Shown here: piece by piece, positions 28,113 to 35,933 of the stretch
Layout: each line of letters starts with the position of its first letter
Numbering within the stretch: position 1 is the first letter of the stretch
Assembly: GCF_963677155.1 (NCBI RefSeq)
Contig: NZ_OY781884.1
Location: 4,708,501-4,772,500, forward strand
From: an uncultured Draconibacterium sp.
GTDB taxonomy: Bacteria; Bacteroidota; Bacteroidia; Bacteroidales; Prolixibacteraceae
DNA: 64,000 nucleotides
Direction of reading: 5' to 3'
Notes under the pieces: model-generated
What the model was told of the DNA's origin: nothing
Databases searched by the model: none
What the model saw: the letters and a program-made list of their open reading frames with translations, nothing else
Position numbers and translations under genes: made by a program

Positions 28113-29342
28113 ATGCTACTTGTTCAGGATTACATCGACCATTTTAAAGAAATGTGGGAGCGGAGCCCCGATACTTTTCCGCAATTTCATAACACTTATT
28201 CAGCAGAAGAAAAGTTCGCTCACGAACGCAATTTTGATGGTTTTCAAAAGAAGTTGAAAGACCTGCAGAATGTTCGTAAAGTACAACAGGTGCAACGTGA
28301 TCCTGCGAAGTCATTTTTTCCTATGTTCCGGTCGTTTCTGGAAACTGTTTTTGATTTTAATCCGGGGCATCTTGAAATTATACTTTCAGAAGAATTCAAA
28401 GATGTTTCGAAAGATTTTTTCTATCGTGCACGTGCATTCGCTCCTGAATTAGAACCTGAAGATATTTATCAGGGAATGCGAAATGTGTGGATAATGAATG
28501 GCCTGCAACTAATGGCTGAAAAGCCGGTGAAGATTACTCCATCGGTATTTGCTTATTCCATGATCTATCCGTACAGCGATAATTTATTGGACGATCCTGA
28601 GCTTAGCAAAGATGAGAAACAAGCTTTTTCAGCTCGTTTCGATCGTCGATTGCGTGGCTTGCCTGAGGAAGCCTTAAATCATACCGAAAAGCAGTTGTTC
28701 CGTTTAATTACCATGTTTGAGGATGAATTTCCTCGTGGCGAATTTCCAAAGGTGTATGAAAGTTTGTATGCCATTCAGCAGGGGCAAACCAATAGCTTGA
28801 AAATGATTGCGCAGAACGGCCTGTCTGATGATGAGATTTGTTCTATTTGTTTCGAGAAAGGTGGTGCATCAGTTTTAGCGGATGGTTACCTGGTGGCCGG
28901 AGAAATGACCAGAGAGCAGGAACAAGCGCTTTTTGGTTATGGCGTTTATTTGCAGCTGCTCGACGATATTCAGGACGTAAAAGAGGATTCATTAGCTTCT
29001 ACCAAAACCATTTTTTCTTGTTTATCAGAAAAGGATCTGGGACGGTTTGTAAATAAAACCATTCATTTTGGGCGCGAGGCACTGGAAGAAATGCGTTGTT
29101 TTAATGGCGTTAAAAGCGATGATTTTTTGGGTTTGATGAATCGGAGCATTGAGATGATGACTGTTGAATCGGTGGGTTTAAATCACACGTGGTATAGTAA
29201 AGGTTATTTAGAAGAAATTGAAAAAGTATCGCCCTTGCATTTCGATTATTTACGCAAGAAACGCACCCAGAGCAAGTCGCAACGCTTTGCATTATTTCAA
29301 AAATATTTTGAAATGCCAAAAGCAAAGCAAAAAGTGGCATAA
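28113..29342 (+). CDS. Class I isoprenoid biosynthesis-type enzyme
   Basis: The 409-residue, all-helical soluble protein carries two Asp-rich motifs spaced as in class I terpene synthases/prenyltransferases: SDNLLDDPE (Asp156-Asp161) and LQLLDDIQDVKEDS (Asp284, Asp285, Asp288), the second being a convincing DDxxD on a helix. These bind Mg and the diphosphate of a prenyl substrate. It does not look like ordinary FPP/GGPP synthase (no canonical chain-length region or GQ..D motif seen). No other isoprenoid genes adjoin it, so product and partner are unknown. TAATTTCG about 18 bp upstream may be its -7 box. Confidence 0.65.
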   Translation: MLLVQDYIDHFKEMWERSPDTFPQFHNTYSAEEKFAHERNFDGFQKKLKDLQNVRKVQQVQRDPAKSFFPMFRSFLETVFDFNPGHLEIILSEEFKDVSKDFFYRARAFAPELEPEDIYQGMRNVWIMNGLQLMAEKPVKITPSVFAYSMIYPYSDNLLDDPELSKDEKQAFSARFDRRLRGLPEEALNHTEKQLFRLITMFEDEFPRGEFPKVYESLYAIQQGQTNSLKMIAQNGLSDDEICSICFEKGGASVLADGYLVAGEMTREQEQALFGYGVYLQLLDDIQDVKEDSLASTKTIFSCLSEKDLGRFVNKTIHFGREALEEMRCFNGVKSDDFLGLMNRSIEMMTVESVGLNHTWYSKGYLEEIEKVSPLHFDYLRKKRTQSKSQRFALFQKYFEMPKAKQKVA

Positions 29343-29370
29343 AATCTGACATCAGGCTTTCTGAATTTTT

Positions 29371-29403
29371 ATTTAGTTTGTACATTTAGCCTTCAAACTA
29401 AAT
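29371..29403. promoter_or_regulatory. Perfect 10-bp inverted repeat overlapping a likely promoter
   Basis: ATTTAGTTTG (29371-29380) and CAAACTAAAT (29394-29403) flank 13 bp that contain TACATTTA, a near match to the -7 box. It ends 9 bp before the oxidoreductase start. The geometry suits an operator for a dimeric repressor. Confidence 0.5.
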
Positions 29404-29412
29404 CGAAAAATC

Positions 29413-30417
29413 ATGAGTAAAATATACAATTGGGCAGTATTAGGATGTGGTAATATTGCCAATAAGTTTGTTAACGATTTGAAATTGTTGCCAAATGCCA
29501 AACTGTATGCGGCAGCATCGCGCGATTTAGGCCGGGCACAGGGCTTTGCCAACGAATTGGGATTTGAAAAAGCCTATGGCAATTACAACGATATGGTTGA
29601 GGATCCAAACGTTGATGTAGTTTATATCGCAACACCGCATTCCCATCATTTTGAACATACCATGTTGTGCCTTAAGCATAAAAAGGCAGTGCTTTGTGAG
29701 AAGGCATTTGCCATGAATCAGCACGAAGTGGCACAAATGATAAAATGTGCAAAAGACAACAATACTTTTCTGATGGAAGCTTTCTGGACCATGTTTCAAC
29801 CCAGTTTCCAAAAAGCGCTTGAGATTATTAATTCCGGAGAATTGGGTAAATTGAAAATGGTTCGGTCGGATTTTGCCTTTAATGCCGAGTTTAATGTAGA
29901 CAAACGCCTCTATAACGTAAAATTGGGTGGCGGCTCACTTTTGGATATTGGTATTTACCCGGTATTTGCAGCGTTGGCATCTTTGGGTGTCCCTGATCTC
30001 ATTAAGTCTTCTGCCGATTTTAGTTCCACCGGAAGTGAGGAAAGTATTCAAATGATTTTCAAGTACAAAGGAGGAGAGATGGCCAGTCTGTCCTCAAGCT
30101 TTGCGGTACATTCGCCGGTTCAAACCGAATTTTGCTGCGAAAATGGATATATCGTTTTGCATCCGCGCTGGTTTACGCCAACCGATTTGACCGTTTGTAA
30201 AGGTGACGAAGAGCGACAGTTAATTCCAAACGAGACGAAAGAAGGGGCAGGGTACCAGTACGAAGCGAAACACGTTATGGAGTGTTTGGATGCAGGGTTG
30301 ATCGAAAGTCCGAAAATGACCTGGAAAATGAGCGAATATTTAATCCAAACGCTTGACCGTATTCGTATAGATGCAGGAATTTTCTTCCCGGAGCATGATA
30401 AGAAATTATTTTTCTGA
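29413..30417 (+). CDS. Gfo/Idh/MocA-family oxidoreductase (cytosolic)
   Basis: The 334-residue protein has an N-terminal Rossmann fold (AVLGCGNIANKFVNDL, residues 9-24), the strand VDVVYIATPHSHH, the EKxx motif CEKAFAMNQ with its catalytic Lys, and a C-terminal substrate domain (GGGSLLDIGIYPVFAAL). It resembles dihydrodiol dehydrogenase/NAD(P)-dependent sugar dehydrogenases. No signal peptide, unlike the two homologs at 56-61 kb. Substrate unknown. Preceded by a palindromic operator-like site. Confidence 0.9.
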   Translation: MSKIYNWAVLGCGNIANKFVNDLKLLPNAKLYAAASRDLGRAQGFANELGFEKAYGNYNDMVEDPNVDVVYIATPHSHHFEHTMLCLKHKKAVLCEKAFAMNQHEVAQMIKCAKDNNTFLMEAFWTMFQPSFQKALEIINSGELGKLKMVRSDFAFNAEFNVDKRLYNVKLGGGSLLDIGIYPVFAALASLGVPDLIKSSADFSSTGSEESIQMIFKYKGGEMASLSSSFAVHSPVQTEFCCENGYIVLHPRWFTPTDLTVCKGDEERQLIPNETKEGAGYQYEAKHVMECLDAGLIESPKMTWKMSEYLIQTLDRIRIDAGIFFPEHDKKLFF

Positions 30418-30574
30418 AGTCTGTAGATTTGGAATTTGATAACTTTTATATTCTACATATTTTTTAATTGATGACTTAATTTTGCACCGATTGGAATATT
30501 GTGTTTAATGAATTTTACACCATTCTTTGTAAATTGCAAACTGCTCTTTGCAATTGAAAATCAGGAGGATTTAT

Positions 30575-30604
30575 ATGTTAATTTTTGGTAAACAATCATA
30601 TTAA
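30575..30604 (+). other. Possible nine-codon leader ORF with strong Shine-Dalgarno
   Basis: AGGAGG at 30563-30568 is followed six bases later by an ATG opening a nine-residue frame, MLIFGKQSY, ending in TAA, 56 bp before rex. Strong Shine-Dalgarno sites are rare in this phylum, so the arrangement is odd. It overlaps the possible Rex site. It may be chance. Confidence 0.25.
30576..30594. promoter_or_regulatory. Possible Rex-type operator upstream of rex
   Basis: TGTTAA-N7-TAAACA is an imperfect dyad resembling the TTGTTAA/TTAACAA half-sites of Rex operators. It lies 67 bp before the rex start and could give autoregulation. One half-site position mismatches. Confidence 0.3.
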
Positions 30605-30660
30605 TATAATAAAGAAAAAATTCTCTAATTTGAGTTGTTATTATATTTGAAGTGAACTAA

Positions 30661-31326
30661 ATGACAAAAGCTACAAAAGTGATTGCAGTAAGAAAAAAGA
30701 GAAAACAAGTTCCGGAACCAACATTAAGAAGGTTACCGGGTTATTTATTTTTTCTTGAAAAAGTTCGTGAGAAAGGGGTGATGAATATTTCAGCACCTTC
30801 GATTGGTAAGGAACTAAAGTGCGATCCTACACAAGTAGTAAAAGATTTGGCATTTACCGGAGTTAAAGGAAAACCCAGGGTAGGGTATAATACTTACGAA
30901 TTGTGTCATGCACTGGAAAACTTTTTAGGATTCAATCATGTAAACGAAGCGTTTTTGGTTGGAGCCGGTAATTTAGGTTCTGCTTTAATGGCTTATCAGG
31001 AACACCAAACGCTGGGGTTGAAAGTAATAGCAGCATTTGATGTAGATGAAAAGAAAATTGGACAACACATTGGAAATACTCCGGTTTTGGAGTATAACAA
31101 GTTGTTCCATTTGTCGAACCGCTTGGATGTTGAGATTGCCATTTTAACCACGCCAAATAATGTGGCCCAGGAAGTAGCTGAAGATTTGGTGAACTGTGGT
31201 GTAAACGCGATCTGGAATTTTACCCATGAAATATTGGATCTGCCGGATCACATTATTATTCAGAATACATCGATGAGTTCTTTTGCTGCTGTTTTGTTGC
31301 AGCGGTTGAACGATTCAAAGAAATAA
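30661..31326 (+). CDS. rex: Redox-sensing transcriptional repressor Rex
   Basis: The 221-residue protein has an N-terminal winged helix (PEPTLRRLPGYLFFLEKV, then ISAPSIGKELKCDPTQVVKDLAFTG) and a Rossmann NADH-binding domain (FLVGAGNLGSALMAY, residues about 100-114; FDVDEKKIGQ). Rex represses fermentation and respiration genes and releases DNA when the NADH/NAD ratio rises. Length is normal. No target operon is visible next to it; a possible Rex-like dyad upstream would suggest autoregulation. Confidence 0.95.
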   Translation: MTKATKVIAVRKKRKQVPEPTLRRLPGYLFFLEKVREKGVMNISAPSIGKELKCDPTQVVKDLAFTGVKGKPRVGYNTYELCHALENFLGFNHVNEAFLVGAGNLGSALMAYQEHQTLGLKVIAAFDVDEKKIGQHIGNTPVLEYNKLFHLSNRLDVEIAILTTPNNVAQEVAEDLVNCGVNAIWNFTHEILDLPDHIIIQNTSMSSFAAVLLQRLNDSKK

Positions 31327-31343
31327 CTCAAAAAAACAAAAAC

Positions 31344-31544
31344 ATGAAAAAGTTTAATTTATTCTTTAGATGTGCATCTGATAAAATAAAGAAAAAATTC
31401 TTTAAAAGTGAGAAAAGTGACATTAATCATGCGTGTGCTGAGCTGCAAAATATGGAGGATGAAAGTAAATTGACAGTTGAAGAAAAGGAGCGCGAAGAAT
31501 ATGCTCAGAATTATAATATAACAACTCGCTGGCAAACCATCTAA
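31344..31544 (+). CDS. Small charged hypothetical protein downstream of rex
   Basis: The 66-residue frame begins 17 bp after rex. The N-terminus is basic (MKKFNLFFRCASDKIKKKFF) and the rest rich in Glu/Lys/Asn with no membrane segment. Position and A-rich translation-initiation region (AAAAAAACAAAAACATG) make it a plausible rex-cotranscribed gene. No family recognised. Confidence 0.4.
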   Translation: MKKFNLFFRCASDKIKKKFFKSEKSDINHACAELQNMEDESKLTVEEKEREEYAQNYNITTRWQTI

Positions 31545-31686
31545 TTGCTCTTTTCTTAACGCTTTAAATAGAATCAATATTCATTGATTAATCATTGCGG
31601 GAGTCTAAAATTACCCGGATTATACACTTGCGTATTATCTCAAACGCGCATCGCTATTAAGACCTGTGCCGTATTAGTTTAATTGT

Positions 31687-31694
31687 TACATTTG
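31687..31694 (+). promoter_or_regulatory. -7 box TACATTTG before the sugar isomerase-like gene
   Basis: A perfect TAnnTTTG match 28 bp upstream of the start codon; the -33 element is weak. It gives an expected leader of about 20-25 nt. Confidence 0.55.
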
Positions 31695-31722
31695 TTTTTC
31701 TGAAACAACTAAATTTAATACG

Positions 31723-32559
31723 ATGAACAAATCAGCGCTTTCTTTTCTATTATTATTGTTATTTACCTTTTCCCTAACTGCGCAGGAGGTAAGACGTCCT
31801 GAACCTCAACCGGCACCGGAAACCAATGAATCGTTTAAGCTTGGAATGGCCGGTTATACTTTTGTGCATTTCGATTTGCAAACCACATTGGAAACCATGA
31901 AACGGTGCGATGTGCATTACCTTTGCATAAAGGATTTTCATTTACCTGTTAACAGCACCTCGAAAGAAATTGAGGCATTTTATGAAAAATGCGCAGAATA
32001 CGGTGTTACCGGTTATGCGGTAGGACCACTTTATATGAAAAGTAAAGAGGATATCGATAAGTATTTTGATTATGCGATACGAGTGGGAGTTAACACGATT
32101 GTTGGTGTGCCCGATTATGAACTGCTTCCATACGTAAATGAGAAAGTAAAGGAAACAGGTTTATATTTTGCGATTCATTTGCATGGACCGGATATCGATG
32201 TGTATCCGGATGCTGAAGACGTGTGGGAACATACAAAAGATCTTGATTCGCGAATTGGCATGTGTCTCGATATTGGTCACGATACCAGAAATGGAAAAGA
32301 TCCGGTGGCCGATTTAAAAAAATACCACAGCAGGGTTTTCGATATTCATTTGAAAGATGTTACCGGTCGAACTAAACAAGGTTATTCCGTTGAAGTTGGG
32401 AGAGGTATAATTGATTTTCCTGCTTTTGTAAATATGCTTCGCGAAGTGAATTATACCGGAGCTGTAAGTTTGGAGCATGAGCGAAATATGGATGATCCGT
32501 TTATGGGAATTGCTGAATCAATAGGCTATTTCAGAGCAATGATTGTCGCAACAAGATAG
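31723..32559 (+). CDS. Secreted sugar phosphate isomerase/epimerase-like TIM barrel
   Basis: The 278-residue product has a Sec signal (residues 1-20, ending LTAQ) and a xylose-isomerase-like (AP endonuclease 2 type) barrel: KLGMAGYTFVHFDL, CIKDFHLP, FAIHLHGPD, RIGMCLDIGHDTRNG, VFDIHLKDVT and GAVSLEHERN. The recurring His, Asp and Glu residues at strand ends form the expected divalent metal site. Such exported members are common in Bacteroidota carbohydrate clusters and often act with Gfo/Idh/MocA oxidoreductases. Substrate unknown. Confidence 0.87.
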   Translation: MNKSALSFLLLLLFTFSLTAQEVRRPEPQPAPETNESFKLGMAGYTFVHFDLQTTLETMKRCDVHYLCIKDFHLPVNSTSKEIEAFYEKCAEYGVTGYAVGPLYMKSKEDIDKYFDYAIRVGVNTIVGVPDYELLPYVNEKVKETGLYFAIHLHGPDIDVYPDAEDVWEHTKDLDSRIGMCLDIGHDTRNGKDPVADLKKYHSRVFDIHLKDVTGRTKQGYSVEVGRGIIDFPAFVNMLREVNYTGAVSLEHERNMDDPFMGIAESIGYFRAMIVATR

Positions 32560-32574
32560 ATTTTAACAGGATAT

Positions 32575-32613
32575 AAAAAAAGAGTTCTCTATGGTTGGGG
32601 AACTCTTTTTTTT
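32575..32613. terminator. Terminator after the sugar isomerase-like gene
   Basis: A run of A, then AGAGTTC (32581-32587) pairing with GAACTCT (32600-32606), then eight T. The A-run makes it potentially bidirectional. Confidence 0.88.
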
Positions 32614-32692
32614 GTGTTTATCCCGAATCATGGTCAACATAAATAAATCAGTATTCTCTTTTGAATTGCGACTTTTATCGAAGCTAATTTTA

Positions 32693-32700
32693 TATTTTTG
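32693..32700 (+). promoter_or_regulatory. -7 box TATTTTTG just before the TonB-like gene
   Basis: TATTTTTG ends six bases before the ATG at 32707, the same geometry as at bamD. No clear -33 element at standard spacing. If active, the mRNA would begin at or very near the start codon. Confidence 0.45.
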
Positions 32701-32706
32701 CTGCAA

Positions 32707-33444
32707 ATGAAGATCGGAGAGTTATACAGGAGAAATGTTTATGGAGTAATTGGTACGCTGGTATTCCACATTCTGTTATTCTCTGCGTTTTTGCTGGCCG
32801 ATGTAGATATAAAAGGCAACGTAAAAGAAGAAGCTATTTTAGTTGAATTCCCTGAAGAAATGCTCGAACCTGAGATTACGGAGCCCGAAACACAAGAAGA
32901 AAATACGGATCAGCCAAATAGAGAACAAAATACTAATACCCGAACAAACATTGCTTCAAATCGATCGGCAACAGAAAATACCACTACTTCAACCGACGAG
33001 TTTTTCGACGATGACTATTTGAAAGAGGTAGAGGCAGCCAAACAACTTGTTTCAAATGTCAACAAAAATTTGGCTAAAGAAACAGTTGATTTGAGTGATA
33101 TAAAAATGCCTGTTGAAACCACTGAAGGCATGGATCGTGACTCGATTAAGAATGTAATTTATGCAGGTGAAAGTAATATTGTTTACTACTTGGAAAATCG
33201 TTATCATATCAGTTTGCCCGTACCTGTTTATCTAAGTCAGGGCGGAGGGACAGTTATTGTCGATATTGTTGTTAATCGCCAGGGGAGAGTGGTTGATGCC
33301 GAACCTCGCGACGATAATTCTATTCGCGATAAGCAATTATTTGCCTATGCAAAAGAAGCTGCTAGCCGTACCGTTTTTAACAGCGATAACTCAGCACCGG
33401 CCCGCCAAAAAGGAACAATTCAATATACTTTCGTAGCACAGTAA
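32707..33444 (+). CDS. TonB-like energy-transducer-type protein
   Basis: The 245-residue protein has one N-terminal membrane helix (VYGVIGTLVFHILLFSAFLL, about residues 11-30), an acidic Glu/Pro/Asn/Thr-rich linker (residues about 45-105), and a C-terminal TonB-like alpha/beta fold (GGGTVIVDIVVNRQGRVVDAE, then KQLFAYAKEAASRTVFN and GTIQYTFV). TonB transmits proton-motive force to outer-membrane receptors; no ExbB/ExbD genes adjoin it, so its receptor is unknown. The ATG at 32707 was chosen over an upstream TTG. The linker is acidic rather than the usual Lys/Pro-rich form. Confidence 0.8.
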   Translation: MKIGELYRRNVYGVIGTLVFHILLFSAFLLADVDIKGNVKEEAILVEFPEEMLEPEITEPETQEENTDQPNREQNTNTRTNIASNRSATENTTTSTDEFFDDDYLKEVEAAKQLVSNVNKNLAKETVDLSDIKMPVETTEGMDRDSIKNVIYAGESNIVYYLENRYHISLPVPVYLSQGGGTVIVDIVVNRQGRVVDAEPRDDNSIRDKQLFAYAKEAASRTVFNSDNSAPARQKGTIQYTFVAQ

Positions 33445-33493
33445 ATAAAATGTTAATTTGTAGAAAGGTTTAACACCATTTAACAAATTTTTC

Positions 33494-33613
33494 TTGCCGA
33501 ATTTGCGATATGCCTTTATCTTTGCGGTACGTTTATTTTCATAAGTTTAGGTTTAGTTAGGTTAGTTAGTTTAATGAGAAAAGGATGGGTTGTTGAACCT
33601 GTCCTTTTTGTTT
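33494..33613 (+). ncRNA. Candidate small transcript (promoter plus terminator, no gene)
   Basis: A perfect -7 box TATCTTTG (33517-33524), with TTG at 33494-33496 near -33, is followed by a TTAG-rich stretch (33546-33572). Then comes a 13-bp hairpin (33579-33591 with 33596-33608, two G-U pairs, loop GTTG) and TTTTTGTTTT. Predicted RNA about 85 nt. A 14-codon frame (MRKGWVVEPVLFVL) runs through the hairpin, so a leader peptide is an alternative. It could also be a terminator for the upstream gene. Confidence 0.45.
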
Positions 33614-33767
33614 TATAGGCCGTTTGCACATTAAATCCCAAAGTTTACTTCTTGTTTTAATTTAATTTTTATCTTTATGAAATCTTGTAACGGCTTGTTA
33701 ATAAGCCAAATTGCACGTTTGCTAACAATGCGGTTACAAAGTTGTGTATAGAATAATTTTAAATAGA

Positions 33768-33795
33768 GGGTTACCTTTTGACCAATAATCGAATA
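33768..33795 (+). promoter_or_regulatory. ECF-type promoter before the sigma gene
   Basis: GGGTTACC (33768-33775), 15 bp, GAATA (33791-33795). The block AGAGGGTTACCTTTT is identical to that before the peptide array at 38875-38889, with the same spacing to GAATA. It suggests the sigma factor activates its own gene. Confidence 0.65.
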
Positions 33796-33807
33796 ATATA
33801 TTAGAAG

Positions 33808-34395
33808 ATGATAAATTACACGGATGCGCAAATCCTGAAAGGAATCTTAAGGCACGATAATTTAATTTTGCAGTACATATACAAACAGTACTACTATAAA
33901 GTAAATTATTTCATTAAGAAAAACCAAGGAAGTGAGGACGATGCCAGTGATATTTTTCAGGAAGCTATTATCGTAATTTACAGAAAATTAAAGGAAAACG
34001 ATTTAATTTTCGAAAAGAGTTCTTTTCAAGGTTATTTATTCTCAGTATGTCGATTTTTGTGGTTAAAGCAACTGGAGAAACGACGGATTGAGAAAGAAAA
34101 GCTAAACGATTCATTACCGTTCCAGGAAGACCTTTATGACGACAACTTGGTAGAATTGGTAGATAAAAACCAAAAATATGGATTGTATCAAAAGCATTTC
34201 AAAACTTTGAGTACAGATTGTCAGAAGCTATTGCAGATGTTTTTTGAAAAAGTCCCGCTTAAAGAAATTGCAAAAATTATGGGATACAAATCTGAAAAAT
34301 ACGCTAAAACAAGAAAGTATAAATGTAAAGAACTGTTGATAAAGCGCATTAAGCAAGATACAGAATTTAAAAAGATACTTGAAGATGACACCTAA
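33808..34395 (+). CDS. ECF-type sigma-70 family RNA polymerase sigma factor
   Basis: The 195-residue protein has sigma region 2 (YIYKQYYYKVNYFIKKNQGSEDDASDIFQEAIIVIYRKL, with the DIFQEA helix that contacts the core enzyme, and FQGYLFSVCRFLWLKQL) and region 4 (LSTDCQKLLQMFFEKVPLKEIAKIMGYKSEKYAKTRKYKCKELL, a helix-turn-helix that reads the -35). Regions 1 and 3 are absent, as in ECF factors. Its stop lies inside the start of the next gene (11-bp overlap), so sigma and the putative anti-sigma are probably translationally coupled. A GGGTTACC-N15-GAATA promoter precedes it. Confidence 0.92.
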   Translation: MINYTDAQILKGILRHDNLILQYIYKQYYYKVNYFIKKNQGSEDDASDIFQEAIIVIYRKLKENDLIFEKSSFQGYLFSVCRFLWLKQLEKRRIEKEKLNDSLPFQEDLYDDNLVELVDKNQKYGLYQKHFKTLSTDCQKLLQMFFEKVPLKEIAKIMGYKSEKYAKTRKYKCKELLIKRIKQDTEFKKILEDDT

Positions 34396-35887
34396 AGCAG
34401 AATTATTTGGACGCATTGAAGATTACTGTTTAGATCTTTTAAACAAACACGAGAGAGAAGAATTTGAAAAAGAATTAGAGTTAAACCAGGAGTTAAGAGA
34501 AGAAGTTGAACTTCACAAAAATATCCAGTCTGCCGTTTTGGAAATGGATGTTCTTGATCTTAAAGGGAAACTCGAAGAAATTCAAACAAACAGTGCACGA
34601 AATGGCAAGTTAAGCGGATCTTTCGAGCTGTTAGACGACTTCAACGAATTTGAAGAAGCCACATCAGAGTTAACACCCGAAGAACTTATTGAAAGTTTCG
34701 AATCGCTCCCCAAAGTTCATGTATATCAGCATGAACGTACCAGCAACGAAAACATACACCATTATTACAAGGAACAAAATGGTTCAGAGCAAGTCGTTAT
34801 GGAAGATGACCTGAACGGTTTTGATATGGAAGGTCTGGAAGGACTTGAAGAGGCTGTTTTGGAAACAGACATTTTGAACTTGCGCGAAACATTGCAGCAG
34901 GTTGCAAAATCGGTTGAACCACAATATTCAGTTGAAGATATTGACGCATATCTTGACGGAGAAATGGGCGCCGATATCTTGGCAGAATTTGAAGGTGAGT
35001 TGAACCAAAATGAACTATTACAATCAGAAGTTAATCTGCACAAAGAGCTTGAAATGGCTGTTGCGGAGAACGATGTAATGGGGTTGAGAAGTGAGTTAAG
35101 AAATATCATGGAGTCTGAAACATCGTGGAATGTTAGTGAGCAAGCCATTGAAGACTTTATTGATGGAGTACTGGAGGAAAGCTTGTTAGAAGAATTCAGT
35201 GCCGAATTGAAAGAAAATACAGATCTGATGGCAGAAGTGGCACTTCGCGAAAATATAAATTCTGCTGTATCTGAAACGGATATAATGGGTTTACGTCAGA
35301 AACTGAAAGACGCAAGAGACGAATCCGAGAAGAAAGAGGTAAAATCGATAATAATGCCACGTATCGAAATTGGGACCACGAAATTCTGGCGTAGTAGTGT
35401 AGCCGTTATTTTAGTCGTGGTTGGTTTATTTGGCGTAATGCGAATGAATACCAATACGCTTGACAATTCATACGATAAATACTTTGAGTCGACAACATGG
35501 GCATCTGAACGTTCGGTTGACAGTAATGTGGGTATATTACAACAAGCTCAAATGTATTTTCAACAGAATGAGTTTCAGAAAACTATCGATTTGTTGAATA
35601 ATGCAACGGTTAAATCTGATGAGCAATTTGTTCCGCAGTTTTATAAAGGATTGAGTTATCAGAATTTAAATAAATACCCGAAAGCAGTTACCGAGTACAC
35701 TAAAGTTATTGATCACGGAAATAATATGTTTATCGAGGAAGCCGAGTGGTATAAAGCACTTTGTTATCTGAAAATGAATAAAAGGGCAGAGGCGAAGAAA
35801 GAATTGCTTGCAGTTATTGATCGTAAAGGTCATTACGAAAAAGATGCTAAGGCAATTTTAAGAAAGCTCAGGTACTCTTTCAAATAA
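34385..35887 (+). CDS. Membrane repeat protein with TPR tail, candidate anti-sigma factor
   Basis: The 500-residue protein overlaps the sigma gene. Its N-terminal cytoplasmic part repeats a module resembling the helical zinc-finger-type anti-sigma domain without its Cys/His ligands: an opening like IEDYCLDLLNKHEREEFE or IDAYLDGEMGADILAEFE, then a recurrent AVxExDxxxLxxxL element at residues 50-63, 157-170, 225-238 and 294-307. A single membrane helix follows (about 336-352), then a periplasmic TPR-like domain (residues about 383-495: AQMYFQQNEFQKTIDLL, YKGLSYQNLNKYPKAVTEYTKVI). It is highly acidic. Anti-sigma role is inferred from layout and overlap. It ends before a terminator shared with the convergent CHAT gene. 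Confidence 0.72.
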   Translation: MTPKAELFGRIEDYCLDLLNKHEREEFEKELELNQELREEVELHKNIQSAVLEMDVLDLKGKLEEIQTNSARNGKLSGSFELLDDFNEFEEATSELTPEELIESFESLPKVHVYQHERTSNENIHHYYKEQNGSEQVVMEDDLNGFDMEGLEGLEEAVLETDILNLRETLQQVAKSVEPQYSVEDIDAYLDGEMGADILAEFEGELNQNELLQSEVNLHKELEMAVAENDVMGLRSELRNIMESETSWNVSEQAIEDFIDGVLEESLLEEFSAELKENTDLMAEVALRENINSAVSETDIMGLRQKLKDARDESEKKEVKSIIMPRIEIGTTKFWRSSVAVILVVVGLFGVMRMNTNTLDNSYDKYFESTTWASERSVDSNVGILQQAQMYFQQNEFQKTIDLLNNATVKSDEQFVPQFYKGLSYQNLNKYPKAVTEYTKVIDHGNNMFIEEAEWYKALCYLKMNKRAEAKKELLAVIDRKGHYEKDAKAILRKLRYSFK

Positions 35888-35933
35888 TCGAAGAATCGTC
35901 AATAGATTAATTCGAAAACATATACACATTCAA

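Larger units (their letters stand above)
33445..33807. other. 363-bp intergenic region between the TonB-like and ECF sigma genes
   Basis: It holds a self-contained promoter-hairpin unit (33494-33613) and an ECF-type promoter (33768-33795). A 66-codon minus-strand frame across 33631-33831 overlaps the sigma gene start and has no family features, so it is not called. Confidence 0.6.

Noticed and set aside
33631-33831. 66-codon minus-strand frame before the sigma gene
   Set aside because: It runs through the ECF promoter and into the sigma start, is very rich in Ile/Lys/Leu as expected of AT-rich non-coding DNA, and shows no domain.
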